A DNA stretch of 64,000 nt from Microbacterium sp. Its GTDB lineage: Bacteria; Actinomycetota; Actinomycetes; Actinomycetales; Microbacteriaceae. Position 1 is the stretch's first letter. Each line of letters begins with the position of its first letter. Shown here in pieces: positions 7,893-16,087 of this stretch. The position numbers and the translations under genes are program-made. Location of the stretch: assembly GCF_017305435.1 (NCBI RefSeq), contig NZ_JAFKIP010000004.1, positions 124,001 to 188,000 on the forward strand, in the 5' to 3' direction. The notes beneath the pieces were generated by a model. That model was given only the letters and a program-made list of their open reading frames with translations. It had not been told where the DNA came from and did no database searches.

Positions 7893-8981
7893 TCAGGACG
7901 CGCGCGCCGTCGCGTCGCGCGCCAGCGCGCGCAGCGCCTCGACGGGGCCTGCCGCCAGGGGAGTATCGCGCAGCGCGCGGTCGGCCTCGTCCGCGTAGGC
8001 GTCGATCAGGCCTTCCACGCGTGTGAGCGCGCCGGAGGCGGCGATCGTCTCCTGCGCGGCGGCGACCTGCGCGGCATCCAGTGTCGGATCGCCGATGAGC
8101 GCGTCGAACGTGCGCCGCTCCGCTGGGCCCAGCGCTTCGCGCGTGTACGCCACGAGCACCGTCCGCTTGCCCTCGCGCAGATCGTCGCCGGAGGGCTTTC
8201 CCGTGACGGCGCTGTCGCCGAAGACGCCGAGCACGTCGTCGCGCAGCTGGAACGCGAGTCCGAGCGGATGCCCGAACGCCGACAGGGCCGCCGACTGCGC
8301 GGCATCCGCGCCGGCGAGCGCACCGCCCAGGAGCAGCGGGTGCTGGATCGAGTACCGCGCAGACTTGAGGGATGCCACGCGCAGCGCGCGCTCGGCGTGC
8401 TCCGCGTCGGGAGCGGTGACGAAGGCCGCCTCCTCCGCGATGTCGAGGAACTGCCCGACCGTCACCTCCCTGCGCATGAGACCGTAGACATCCCGCGCGC
8501 CCGCGGCGTGCGGGGCGTCGCGGAGGCCGTCCTCGAGGAGGTCGTCGCTCCACGCGACGAGCAGGTCGCCGAGGAGGATCGCGGCGGACCGGCCGAACGC
8601 CTCGGCCGATCCGGCCCACCCGGAGGCGGTGTGCTCCGCCTCGAGCGCGCGATGCGCGGCGGGACGTCCGCGACGGGTGTCGGAGTTGTCGATGATGTCG
8701 TCGTGCACGAGCGCGGCGGCGTGGAAGATCTCGAGCGCCGCGGCCGCCGCCAGGACATCGCCGGAGGGTGTCTTCGGAGCGTCGCCGTGGTCGGCGACTG
8801 CCTGCCAGCCGGTGACGCAGAAGCGGGCGCGCAGCCGCTTTCCCCCCGACAGCGTCGATGCGGCGTTCTCGACGAACACCGTCGCCTCGGGGCCGAATCC
8901 GCTCCATTCGCGGGCCCGGGTGTCGAGGAAGCTTGCCAGTCGCTGGGAAACTGCCTCGATCGGCGCCGGGGAGGGGATCAC
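7893..8981 (-). CDS. Polyprenyl (geranylgeranyl/farnesyl-type) diphosphate synthase
   Basis: Trans-prenyltransferase of 362 residues that condenses isopentenyl diphosphate with allylic diphosphates, supplying precursors for quinones, carotenoids or the lipid carrier pathway. Visible motifs are GGKRLRARF (46-54), the first Asp-rich motif DDIID (94-98) followed by DTRRGRP, and the second Asp-rich motif in FQLRDDVLGVFGD (245-256). Residues just before the first motif are small (FHAAALVH), which tends to permit longer products, but chain length cannot be settled by eye. The GTG start is 6 nt after TAGGCT (8993-8988), so it is probably leaderless. Its 3' end lies 35 nt from the Rv2175c-like gene, tail to tail. 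A homologue (idsA2) sits in the matching mycobacterial block. Confidence 0.92.
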   Translation of the reverse strand: MIPSPAPIEAVSQRLASFLDTRAREWSGFGPEATVFVENAASTLSGGKRLRARFCVTGWQAVADHGDAPKTPSGDVLAAAAALEIFHAAALVHDDIIDNSDTRRGRPAAHRALEAEHTASGWAGSAEAFGRSAAILLGDLLVAWSDDLLEDGLRDAPHAAGARDVYGLMRREVTVGQFLDIAEEAAFVTAPDAEHAERALRVASLKSARYSIQHPLLLGGALAGADAAQSAALSAFGHPLGLAFQLRDDVLGVFGDSAVTGKPSGDDLREGKRTVLVAYTREALGPAERRTFDALIGDPTLDAAQVAAAQETIAASGALTRVEGLIDAYADEADRALRDTPLAAGPVEALRALARDATARAS

Positions 8982-9010
8982 GGGCCTAGCCTAGTTCTCG
9001 AGCGCACGAC

Positions 9011-9016
9011 TAGAAT
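9011..9016 (+). promoter_or_regulatory. TAGAAT -10 box of the DUF3040 gene
   Basis: TAGAAT lies 46 nt before the DUF3040 ATG, giving a short leader that contains a strong AAGGAGG (9051-9057). The promoter is divergent from, and only about 20 nt away from, that of the polyprenyl synthase. Confidence 0.5.
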
Positions 9017-9062
9017 CGTGTGCACCGAATCGCCAGCACGACCCGGCCTCAAGGAGGCACGC

Positions 9063-9449
9063 ATGCCGCTGTCAGAACAGGAGCAGCGCCTGCTCGATGA
9101 GATGGAACGCCATCTCATGAACAAGGACGCGGATGTCGTCGCGCCCCGCGATGGACAGACGCTGAGCTACCGCAACATCGTGTACGGCACCATCCTCGTC
9201 CTCGTGGGCCTCGGCGGACTCGTCTTCGGCGTCTCGAGCAGCCTGATCGTGGTCGGCGTCATCGCCTTCGTCGTGATGGTTGCGGGCGTCGTCCTCGCCG
9301 TCACGCCCGCGCGCGGCGCCGCGTCTGCGCGGGGCACCGTGCCCGGCGATTCCTCCACTCCCGCGGCCGCCAAGAAGCCGACGGGCTCGTCCTCATCGTT
9401 CATGGATCGCATGAACGACCGCTGGGACCGCCGCCAAGGCGACCACTGA
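9063..9449 (+). CDS. DUF3040 membrane protein
   Basis: Small membrane protein of unknown function (128 residues), conserved directly upstream of mraZ in many Actinobacteria. The N-terminus MPLSEQEQRLLDEMERHL is the family signature. Two hydrophobic segments follow (about 38-60 and 61-82), then a polar Ser/Ala/Lys-rich tail ending in FMDRMNDRWDRRQGDH. The ATG is 5 nt after AAGGAGG, an unusually strong ribosome binding site for this window. A good intrinsic terminator follows (9486-9514), so it is transcribed separately from the division cluster. Confidence 0.9.
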   Translation: MPLSEQEQRLLDEMERHLMNKDADVVAPRDGQTLSYRNIVYGTILVLVGLGGLVFGVSSSLIVVGVIAFVVMVAGVVLAVTPARGAASARGTVPGDSSTPAAAKKPTGSSSSFMDRMNDRWDRRQGDH

Positions 9450-9485
9450 CGCGTATGTGACCGGGCTCGTCCCGGCACGACAGAG

Positions 9486-9514
9486 AGCACCGACCTCCGG
9501 GTCGGTGCTTTTTT
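9486..9514 (+). terminator. Intrinsic terminator after the DUF3040 gene
   Basis: A perfect 10-bp stem (AGCACCGACC / GGTCGGTGCT) with a TCCG loop is followed by six T residues, the classic rho-independent form. It insulates the dcw cluster. Confidence 0.93.
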
Positions 9515-9553
9515 GCGTTCGGGGGAGGGAAACCGCGTCCGAACCATAGTGAA

Positions 9554-9579
9554 GTGGAGGGAAGTGGAGTAAAGTGGTG
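9554..9579 (+). promoter_or_regulatory. MraZ box: three GTGGNG repeats at 10-nt spacing
   Basis: GTGGAG at 9554 and 9564 and GTGGTG at 9574 are spaced exactly 10 nt apart. This is the known operator architecture of MraZ, which represses its own operon. A CATAGT just upstream (9545-9550) may be the -10 box, which would place the repeats over the transcription start. Confidence 0.85.
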
Positions 9580-9619
9580 CACACCTGAGGCGGGCCGGAG
9601 CGAAGGGGGGTGGTCGCGG

Positions 9620-10051
9620 ATGCTTCTGGGCACCTACACCCCCAAGCTCGACGACAAAGGCCGCGTCATCCTCCCCGCCAAGTTCCGGACCGATCTCGGC
9701 GACGGCGTCGTCGTCACCCGTGGCCAGGAACGGTGCCTCTACGTGTTCAGCACGAAGGAGTTCGAGCGGGTCTACGAGAAGATCCGCGAAGCGCCGCTCA
9801 CCAACAAGCAGGCCCGCGACTTCCAGCGCATGTTCCTCTCCGGTGCGAGCGACGAGAAGCCCGACAGCCAGAGCCGCATCACGATCCCGCCGCACCTGCG
9901 CACCTACGCCAACCTCGGCCGCGAGCTCGTCGTCACTGGTGTCGGTGCGCACGCCGAGATCTGGGACGCCGAGGCGTGGAACACCTACGCCGAAGGCAAC
10001 GAAGACAGCTACTCGGACATGGAGCAGGAGGTGATTCCGGGCCTCTTCTGA
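9620..10051 (+). CDS. mraZ: Transcriptional regulator MraZ
   Basis: Ring-forming DNA-binding regulator of the division and cell-wall cluster; it binds GTG-type repeats in front of its own gene. The 143-residue protein holds two SpoVT/AbrB-like halves, with the first signature in [13 protein letters not shown] and the second in [13 protein letters not shown]; the second has Ser where many MraZ proteins have Gly. The ATG at 9620 gives the conserved N-terminus [15 protein letters not shown]; the open frame extends upstream across the operator but that part is not family-like. It is the first gene of a run of tightly spaced genes to murG. Confidence 0.95.
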   Translation: MLLGTYTPKLDDKGRVILPAKFRTDLGDGVVVTRGQERCLYVFSTKEFERVYEKIREAPLTNKQARDFQRMFLSGASDEKPDSQSRITIPPHLRTYANLGRELVVTGVGAHAEIWDAEAWNTYAEGNEDSYSDMEQEVIPGLF

Positions 10052-10148
10052 CCCGTGGTTCCGACTCCCAGCCGCACGCCCTGACACACTTCCCCGGTGC
10101 CAGGTCAGGCGGATGGGGATCGGAGCTCCGGATCCCGCCCCGCACATC

Positions 10149-11108
10149 ATGAGCACGTCGGACATCCACACTCCCGTCCTCCTCGAGCGCTGCATCGAGC
10201 TGCTCGCGCCGGCCCTCACCCGGCCCGGTGCGGTCGTCATCGACGCCACGGAAGGCATGGGCGGCCACTCGGAGGGCCTGCTGGAGCGCTTCGACGGCCT
10301 CCGCCTCATCGGCCTCGACCGCGACACCGACGCGTTGCGTCTCGCGGGGGAGCGTCTGGCGCGGTTCGGCGACCGCGTGACGCTCGTCCACGCCGTGTAC
10401 GACGACATCGCGGATGCCGCGGCATCCGCCGGAGCGCCGCGCGTGGACGGCATCCTCTTCGACCTCGGCGTCTCGTCATTGCAGCTCGACGAGGCGGATC
10501 GCGGCTTCGCCTACGCGCAGGACGCCCCGCTCGACATGCGCATGGACCAGACGCAGGGCATCACCGCCGCGGAGGTCGTCGCGACGTACGGCGAGGGCGA
10601 TCTGCGACGGATCTTCGAGCGTTACGGCGAGGAGAAGCTCGCCGGCCGCTATGCGCGCGCCATCATCGCGGCACGCGGTGCGGCCCCGATCCTCCGGTCG
10701 GGACAGCTCGTCGACATCCTCGTCGCCGCGACACCTGTCGCCGTGCAGCGCGAGGGTCGCGGTCACCCCGCCAAGCGCGTCTTCCAGGCGCTGCGCATCG
10801 AGGTCAATGCCGAGCTGTCGGTCCTCGAGCGCGCCCTCCCGGCCGCGCTGGGGCTTCTGCGCGTCGGCGGACGGATCGCCGTCATGAGCTACCAGTCTCT
10901 CGAGGATCGGCTCGTCAAGCGTGAGTTCGCCGAGGCGGCGGCATCCACCGCGCCCGCGGGCCTGCCGGTCGAGCTGCCCGAGCACGCGCCGCGGTTCCGC
11001 CTCCTCACGAAGGGCGCCGAGCTCGCCTCCGACGAGGAGCGCGCCCGCAACCCCCGTGCCACCCCCGTGCGTCTGCGCGCGGCCGAGAGAATCGCGGAGG
11101 CCGTATGA
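10149..11108 (+). CDS. rsmH: 16S rRNA (cytosine1402-N4)-methyltransferase
   Basis: SAM-dependent methyltransferase (MraW) modifying C1402 in the ribosomal P site. At 319 residues it is normal length. Visible blocks are [11 protein letters not shown] at the N-terminus, the SAM-binding [36 protein letters not shown] and [16 protein letters not shown] chose the ATG at 10149 because homologues begin a few residues before HTPVLL; an in-frame ATG at 10113 adds 12 residues and cannot be excluded, as neither start has a strong ribosome binding site. The stop overlaps the next start (ATGA-type), indicating translational coupling with ftsL. Confidence 0.93.
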   Translation: MSTSDIHTPVLLERCIELLAPALTRPGAVVIDATEGMGGHSEGLLERFDGLRLIGLDRDTDALRLAGERLARFGDRVTLVHAVYDDIADAAASAGAPRVDGILFDLGVSSLQLDEADRGFAYAQDAPLDMRMDQTQGITAAEVVATYGEGDLRRIFERYGEEKLAGRYARAIIAARGAAPILRSGQLVDILVAATPVAVQREGRGHPAKRVFQALRIEVNAELSVLERALPAALGLLRVGGRIAVMSYQSLEDRLVKREFAEAAASTAPAGLPVELPEHAPRFRLLTKGAELASDEERARNPRATPVRLRAAERIAEAV

Positions 11109-11707
11109 GCATCGCCGCAGCCCCCGCGCGTCCCGCGCCCCGCACAGCGCCCGATCTCGCGCCGGGGCGCGAACCGGAACGTCGCCTGCGGGCGCTCGAG
11201 CGTCCGCTCCCGCGGCGCCGCCCGCGCCTGCTGTACGGCGTCATCGCCGTCGCGGGCGCCGTGCTCATCGCGGCAGCGCAGATGGGGCTGTCGATCCTCA
11301 CGACGCAGAGCTCCTACGAGTTGTCCGCGCTCTCGAGCCGGCAGCAGGGCCTCGACTACCAGAAGCAGATGCTCACCGATTCGCTCGCGGGCCTCAGTTC
11401 GCCGCAGTACCTCGCGGCGAACGCGGCCGCCCTCGGCATGGTGACAGGCCAGGCGCCGACCTACCTCCGACTGAGCGACAGCACGATCGTCGGCACCGAC
11501 GCGGGGTCCAACGGGGCCAGTTCGGTGAACGCCCTCACGCAGGCCGCGGTCTCGAACGCCCTCGTGGCGGGCGTCCCGCTCGTCAACGACCCCGCCGCGA
11601 CCCTCCATTCGGGCGCGAGCGTCGCCGATCAGGCGATCGCCGCGGGCGCCGAATCCTCGACACCCCCCGCGATCGCCGACGGTCTGCCGACACCCGCCAC
11701 ACACTGA
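11105..11707 (+). CDS. ftsL: FtsL-like septum protein
   Basis: Bitopic membrane protein in the ftsL position between rsmH and ftsI. It has 200 residues: a basic cytoplasmic segment rich in Arg and Pro (1-40), one membrane helix (about 43-63, [20 protein letters not shown]), then a short coiled-coil-like stretch ([20 protein letters not shown]) and an extended Ala/Ser-rich tail. FtsL works with FtsB/DivIC and FtsQ to recruit and activate FtsW-FtsI. Sequence conservation in this family is weak, so the call rests on topology and position. The tail after about residue 115 is longer than in classical FtsL proteins. Confidence 0.8.
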   Translation: MSIAAAPARPAPRTAPDLAPGREPERRLRALERPLPRRRPRLLYGVIAVAGAVLIAAAQMGLSILTTQSSYELSALSSRQQGLDYQKQMLTDSLAGLSSPQYLAANAAALGMVTGQAPTYLRLSDSTIVGTDAGSNGASSVNALTQAAVSNALVAGVPLVNDPAATLHSGASVADQAIAAGAESSTPPAIADGLPTPATH

Positions 11708-11711
11708 TCTC

Positions 11712-13526
11712 ATGACGACTCGCGCAACCCGCAGCCCGCGTCGGCGCACCGTCGTCGCCCTGGCCGTCGTTCTCGGCATCCTCGCCGCCTTCGTCGTGCG
11801 GCTGGTCGACATCCAGGTCGTCAACGCGAACGACCACATCTCCGAGGCGGAGAGCCTCGCGACGGGGAAATCGCAGACGCTGTACGGCGCGCGCGGCCAG
11901 ATCGTCGACGCGGACGGCACGGTGCTCGCGACGAGCACGACGCTGTACGACGTGCAGATCGACCCCGCTCTGGCCGTTCAGGGGATCGACAAGGAGGATG
12001 CCGACGGCAACCCGATCGAGGGGCCGGACGGCAAGAACGAGAAGACGCCGTGGCCCGAGCTCGCGGCGCGCATCGCCGCCGTCACGGGTCAGACCGCCGA
12101 TGACGTGCAGGGGATCGTCTCCGACGCCCTCGCGAAGGACGCGTCCTCCCAGTACGCGACGATCAAGCGCTATGTCTCGACGGAGGAGTACCGCGCCCTC
12201 GCCGATCTGAAGCTCCCATTCCTGTACTACGACGAGCATCCGTCGCGCGTGTACCCCGACGGCGCGGTGGCCGGCAACATCCTCGGCTTCGTCGGATCCG
12301 ACGGCACGCCGCTGGAGGGCCTCGAGGACCTGCAGCAGTCATGCCTTCAGCCCACCGACGGGAAGATCACCTATCAGCGCGGGACGTCGGGGGTCATCAT
12401 CCCCGGCACCGAGAAGGAGACGCCCGCCGTCGACGGCGGCACGCTGAAGCTCACGATCGACGGCGATCTGCAGTGGTACATGCAGCAGCTCATCGCCGAG
12501 GAGACCGCGCACTACCAGGCCGACTGGGGCGGGATCATCGTGATGGAGGCGAAGACGGGCAAGATCCGGGCCATCGCCGAGACGCCCACCGTCGACCCCA
12601 ACGACCCGGGGGCCTCCGCGGCCGATGACCGCGGGTCTCGCCTCCTGCGGGTCTCGTACGAGCCCGGTTCGACATTCAAGCCGGTCACGGCTGCCACGGC
12701 GATCGAGCAGGCCGGCCTCACGCCGACGTCCGCCGTCGAGACGCCCGACCGCATCCAGTTCCCGAACGGCGCCGTGATCAACGACTCGGAGAGCCACCCC
12801 ACCGAGAACCTGACTCTCACGGGCGGCCTCGTGGAATCCTCGAACGTCGCGATGTCGCAGTTCGGCACGACGGTCGCCCCCGAGGTGCGTCAGCAGTACC
12901 TCGAGCGTTTCGGTGTCGGCGGCGGCGATGCGCTGAACTGGTCGGGCTCGCCGGATGCCGGGTTCAGCGCCGACGCCGCGAACTGGGACAACCAGACGTA
13001 CTACACGACGACGTTCGGTCAGGCCTTCACCGTGACCCCGACACAGGTGGTGAGCGTCTTCCAGACGATCGCGAACGGCGGCGTGCGGCTGCCGGCGCGC
13101 CTCGTCGAGTCGTGCACGGAGGCGGACGGCACGGTCGTGACCCCGGACGAACCCGACCCCGTGCAGGTGATCAAGCCCGAGACGGCGTCGGAGGTCTCGC
13201 AGATGCTCGAGAACGTCTACGCGCAGGGGACGCTCGCGGCCGACATCAACATCCCCGGCTACCGGCTCGGCGTGAAGACGGGCACGGCGCAGGTGCCGGA
13301 CGGCAACGGCGGCTACAAGGACGGGCTCTACATGACCTCGCTCGTCGGTTTCGCGCCCGCGGAGGATCCGCAGTACGTTGTTCTGACGCTCTTCGACGAG
13401 CCCAAGACCAACACGATGTCGTCGGCGAACCGCTCCGTCTTCAAGAAAGCCATGATGCAGGTGCTGACGCACTACCGGATCATGCCGTCGAACGAAGCGA
13501 CGCCCCTGCTCCCCGTCACCCAGTGA
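11712..13526 (+). CDS. ftsI: Penicillin-binding protein 2 / septal transpeptidase
   Basis: Class B penicillin-binding protein that cross-links septal peptidoglycan with FtsW. Of 604 residues, a short cytoplasmic tail and one membrane helix (about 14-34) precede the PBP dimerisation domain (GARGQIVDADGTVLATS). The transpeptidase domain then carries all three active-site motifs: Ser320-x-x-Lys323 in GSTFKP, Ser376-Ser-Asn378, and Lys522-Thr-Gly524. There are no C-terminal PASTA repeats. It starts 4 nt after ftsL. The next gene is murF, without the usual intervening murE. Confidence 0.95.
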   Translation: MTTRATRSPRRRTVVALAVVLGILAAFVVRLVDIQVVNANDHISEAESLATGKSQTLYGARGQIVDADGTVLATSTTLYDVQIDPALAVQGIDKEDADGNPIEGPDGKNEKTPWPELAARIAAVTGQTADDVQGIVSDALAKDASSQYATIKRYVSTEEYRALADLKLPFLYYDEHPSRVYPDGAVAGNILGFVGSDGTPLEGLEDLQQSCLQPTDGKITYQRGTSGVIIPGTEKETPAVDGGTLKLTIDGDLQWYMQQLIAEETAHYQADWGGIIVMEAKTGKIRAIAETPTVDPNDPGASAADDRGSRLLRVSYEPGSTFKPVTAATAIEQAGLTPTSAVETPDRIQFPNGAVINDSESHPTENLTLTGGLVESSNVAMSQFGTTVAPEVRQQYLERFGVGGGDALNWSGSPDAGFSADAANWDNQTYYTTTFGQAFTVTPTQVVSVFQTIANGGVRLPARLVESCTEADGTVVTPDEPDPVQVIKPETASEVSQMLENVYAQGTLAADINIPGYRLGVKTGTAQVPDGNGGYKDGLYMTSLVGFAPAEDPQYVVLTLFDEPKTNTMSSANRSVFKKAMMQVLTHYRIMPSNEATPLLPVTQ

Positions 13527-13556
13527 CGCGCCCCGCCGCGTGAGGAACCTGCACAC

Positions 13557-14981
13557 ATGATCCGGATGACCCTCGCAGAACTCGCAGACGCCGTCAGCGG
13601 CATCCTCGAGCCTGCCGGCGGCGACACGGCGGAGACGACGGTCGCCGGCACGGTCGACACCGATTCGCGCGAGATCGGACCGGGCGACATCTTCGTCGCG
13701 AAGCCGGGTGAGGTCACCGATGGGCACCTGTTCGTCGGTGCCGCGGCCGAGGCCGGCGCGGCGCTCGCGCTCACCGAGCGCCGCATCGACGCCGCGATCT
13801 CGCAGATCGTCGTCCCGGACGTCGTGCAGGCCCTTGCGGACCTCGCCCGCACCGTCGTCGCACGCGTCCGCGCTGCAGGGGATCTGCGCATCGTCGGCAT
13901 CACCGGCTCGAACGGCAAGACCACCACCAAGAACTTCGTGCAGCGGATCCTGCAGGACGAGGGCGAGACGGTCGCGCCCCGCAACTCCTTCAACAACGAC
14001 GTCGGCGCGCCGCTGACGATGCTGCGGGTGACCGCGTCGACGCGCTTCCTCGTGAGCGAGTTCGGCGCCGACGAGGGCGGCATGATCGCCCGGCTCGCCG
14101 GCCTCGTCACCCCCGACATCGGCGCCGTCCTGATGGTGGGTCTCGCCCACGCGGGCGGCTTCGGCGGGATCGAGGCGACGCAGCGCGCCAAGACCGAACT
14201 GGTCCAGGCGATCCGCCCCGGCGGGCTCGCGGTCCTGAATGCCGACGACGCGCGCGTCGCGGCGATGGCCGAGGTCGCGGCATCCCGGGGCGTCGCGGTC
14301 CGCTGGTTCGGCCGGGGACCGGCGGCCGATGTCCGCGCCGAGGACGTCGACGTCACCGCCGCCGGTACGACATCGACGATCGTCGTGCGTGACGACGACG
14401 GCGAACGGCGGATGCCGCTGCGCCTCAGAGTCCTCGGCGAGCACCACGTCATGAACGCGCTGGCCGCCATCGCGATCACGCGCGAGCTGGGCGTCGACCC
14501 GGCCGACGCGATCGCACGCCTCGAGACCGTCGAGATCGCCGAACGCTGGCGGATGCAGCCGCTCGGCTCGGATCGGGTGCGCATCATCAACGACGCCTAC
14601 AACGCGAGCCCCGACTCGATGGCGGCGGCGCTGCGCACCCTCGCGCAGATCACCGGACCCGGGCAGCGCAAGGTCGCCGTCCTCGGTGCGATGAGCGAAC
14701 TGGGGGATGCCGCGGGGGAGGAGCACGACCGCGTCGGACTCCTCGCCGTGCGCCTGCGCATCGAGCGGATCGTGGTCGTCGGCCGCGAGGCGCGGCGGAT
14801 GTTCATCTCGACGATCGGCGAAGGCTCGTGGGACGGCGAGGCCGTCTTCTTCGAGACCGCCGACGAGGCGTACGACTACCTCCTCACGGAGCTCCGCGAC
14901 GGCGATCGGGTGCTCGTGAAATCGTCGAACGCCGCCGGTCTTCGCCACCTGGGCGATCGTCTGGGAGAATCGTTCTCGTGA
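13557..14981 (+). CDS. murF: UDP-N-acetylmuramoyl-tripeptide--D-alanyl-D-alanine ligase
   Basis: Adds D-Ala-D-Ala to the UDP-MurNAc-tripeptide, the last cytoplasmic step of stem-peptide assembly. The 474-residue protein has the three Mur-ligase domains: a substrate domain with VDTDSREIGPGDIF, the ATP loop GITGSNGKTTTKN (about 117-129), and a C-terminal domain with NDAYNASPDSM, VLGAMSELG and VLVKSSNAAGL. These last motifs identify MurF rather than MurE. Its stop overlaps the GTG start of mraY by two bases (GTGA), so translation is coupled. The ATG lies 30 nt after ftsI. Confidence 0.95.
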   Translation: MIRMTLAELADAVSGILEPAGGDTAETTVAGTVDTDSREIGPGDIFVAKPGEVTDGHLFVGAAAEAGAALALTERRIDAAISQIVVPDVVQALADLARTVVARVRAAGDLRIVGITGSNGKTTTKNFVQRILQDEGETVAPRNSFNNDVGAPLTMLRVTASTRFLVSEFGADEGGMIARLAGLVTPDIGAVLMVGLAHAGGFGGIEATQRAKTELVQAIRPGGLAVLNADDARVAAMAEVAASRGVAVRWFGRGPAADVRAEDVDVTAAGTTSTIVVRDDDGERRMPLRLRVLGEHHVMNALAAIAITRELGVDPADAIARLETVEIAERWRMQPLGSDRVRIINDAYNASPDSMAAALRTLAQITGPGQRKVAVLGAMSELGDAAGEEHDRVGLLAVRLRIERIVVVGREARRMFISTIGEGSWDGEAVFFETADEAYDYLLTELRDGDRVLVKSSNAAGLRHLGDRLGESFS

Positions 14982-16087
14982 GATCCCTGCTCTCGGCCGC
15001 CACGATCTCGCTGGCTTTCACCCTCTTCCTCACGCCGCTGTTCATCCGGCTGTTCGAGAAGCTCGGTTGGGGCCAGGTGATCCGCACGCCCGAGGACGCG
15101 CACAATCCCTCGCACCACGCCAAGCGCGGGACGCCCACGATGGGCGGGGTGATCTTCATCCTCGGCTCGATCGTCGGCTACCTCGTCGGCACCCTGACGG
15201 GGGGATCGCCGCCGTCGATCTCGGGACTGCTCGTCATCTGGATGATGGTCGGTCTCGGCGCCATCGGCTTCATCGACGACTACATGAAGGTGCGCCAGCA
15301 GCGCAGTCTCGGCCTCTCCGGCTGGCGCAAGATCGTCGGTCAGGTGATCGTCGCGGTGCCGTTCGGCATCCTCGCGTTGAATTTCCCGAACAGCGTCGGG
15401 CAGACCCCGGCATCCCCCTATATCTCCTTCTTCCGCGACATCCCGATGCTGTCGTTCCTCGCCCTCGGCACCGTCATCGGATGGATCGCCTACCTCGTCT
15501 GGGTCTCCTTCCTGTCCGTCGCGTGGTCGAACGCGACGAACCTCACCGACGGTCTCGACGGCCTCGCGACGGGCGCCGGCATCTTCACGGTGTCGGCCTA
15601 CAGTCTCGTGACGTTCTGGCAGTTCCAGCAGCGCTGCACATCGGATGCCCTCGTCACGGCGTATCAGGCGGCGTGCTACGACACGGCCGACCCGATGGAC
15701 CTCACGATCATCGCGGCGTCCTTCGTCGGCGCGCTCGTCGGGTTCCTCTGGTGGAACGCGCCGAAGGCGAAGATCTTCATGGGCGACGTCGGCTCGATGG
15801 CGATCGGCGGCGTCATCGTCGCGATGGCCGTGCTCTCGCGCACGGAGATCCTCTCCATCATCATCGCCGGCATCTTCATCATCGGGCCGGGGTCGGTGAT
15901 CCTGCAGCGCTGGTACTTCAAGGCCACCGGCGGCAAGCGCCTGTTCCTCATGAGCCCGTTCCACCATCACCTCGAGATGCGGGGCTGGCCCGAGATCACG
16001 ATCGTCGTGCGGATGTGGATCATCGCCGGCATCCTCGCGGTCATGGGCGTGGGGCTCTTCTACGTCGAGTGGCTGGCGGCGCAGTGA
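14978..16087 (+). CDS. mraY: Phospho-N-acetylmuramoyl-pentapeptide transferase
   Basis: Polytopic membrane enzyme that transfers phospho-MurNAc-pentapeptide to undecaprenyl phosphate, making lipid I. It has 369 residues with about ten hydrophobic segments. Signature blocks are KRGTPTMGGVIFI, GFIDDYMKVRQQRSLGL with the Asp pair, NATNLTDGLDGLA, FMGDVGSMAIGG and the histidine triplet in PFHHHLEMRGW. The start is the GTG that overlaps the murF TGA; longer in-frame reading into murF was rejected. The downstream murD start again overlaps as GTGA. Confidence 0.96.
   Translation: MRSLLSAATISLAFTLFLTPLFIRLFEKLGWGQVIRTPEDAHNPSHHAKRGTPTMGGVIFILGSIVGYLVGTLTGGSPPSISGLLVIWMMVGLGAIGFIDDYMKVRQQRSLGLSGWRKIVGQVIVAVPFGILALNFPNSVGQTPASPYISFFRDIPMLSFLALGTVIGWIAYLVWVSFLSVAWSNATNLTDGLDGLATGAGIFTVSAYSLVTFWQFQQRCTSDALVTAYQAACYDTADPMDLTIIAASFVGALVGFLWWNAPKAKIFMGDVGSMAIGGVIVAMAVLSRTEILSIIIAGIFIIGPGSVILQRWYFKATGGKRLFLMSPFHHHLEMRGWPEITIVVRMWIIAGILAVMGVGLFYVEWLAAQ

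Noticed and set aside
12339-14948. Long minus-strand open frame opposite ftsI and murF
   Set aside because: Same artefact: low-complexity translation, no ribosome binding site, complete overlap with well-supported genes.
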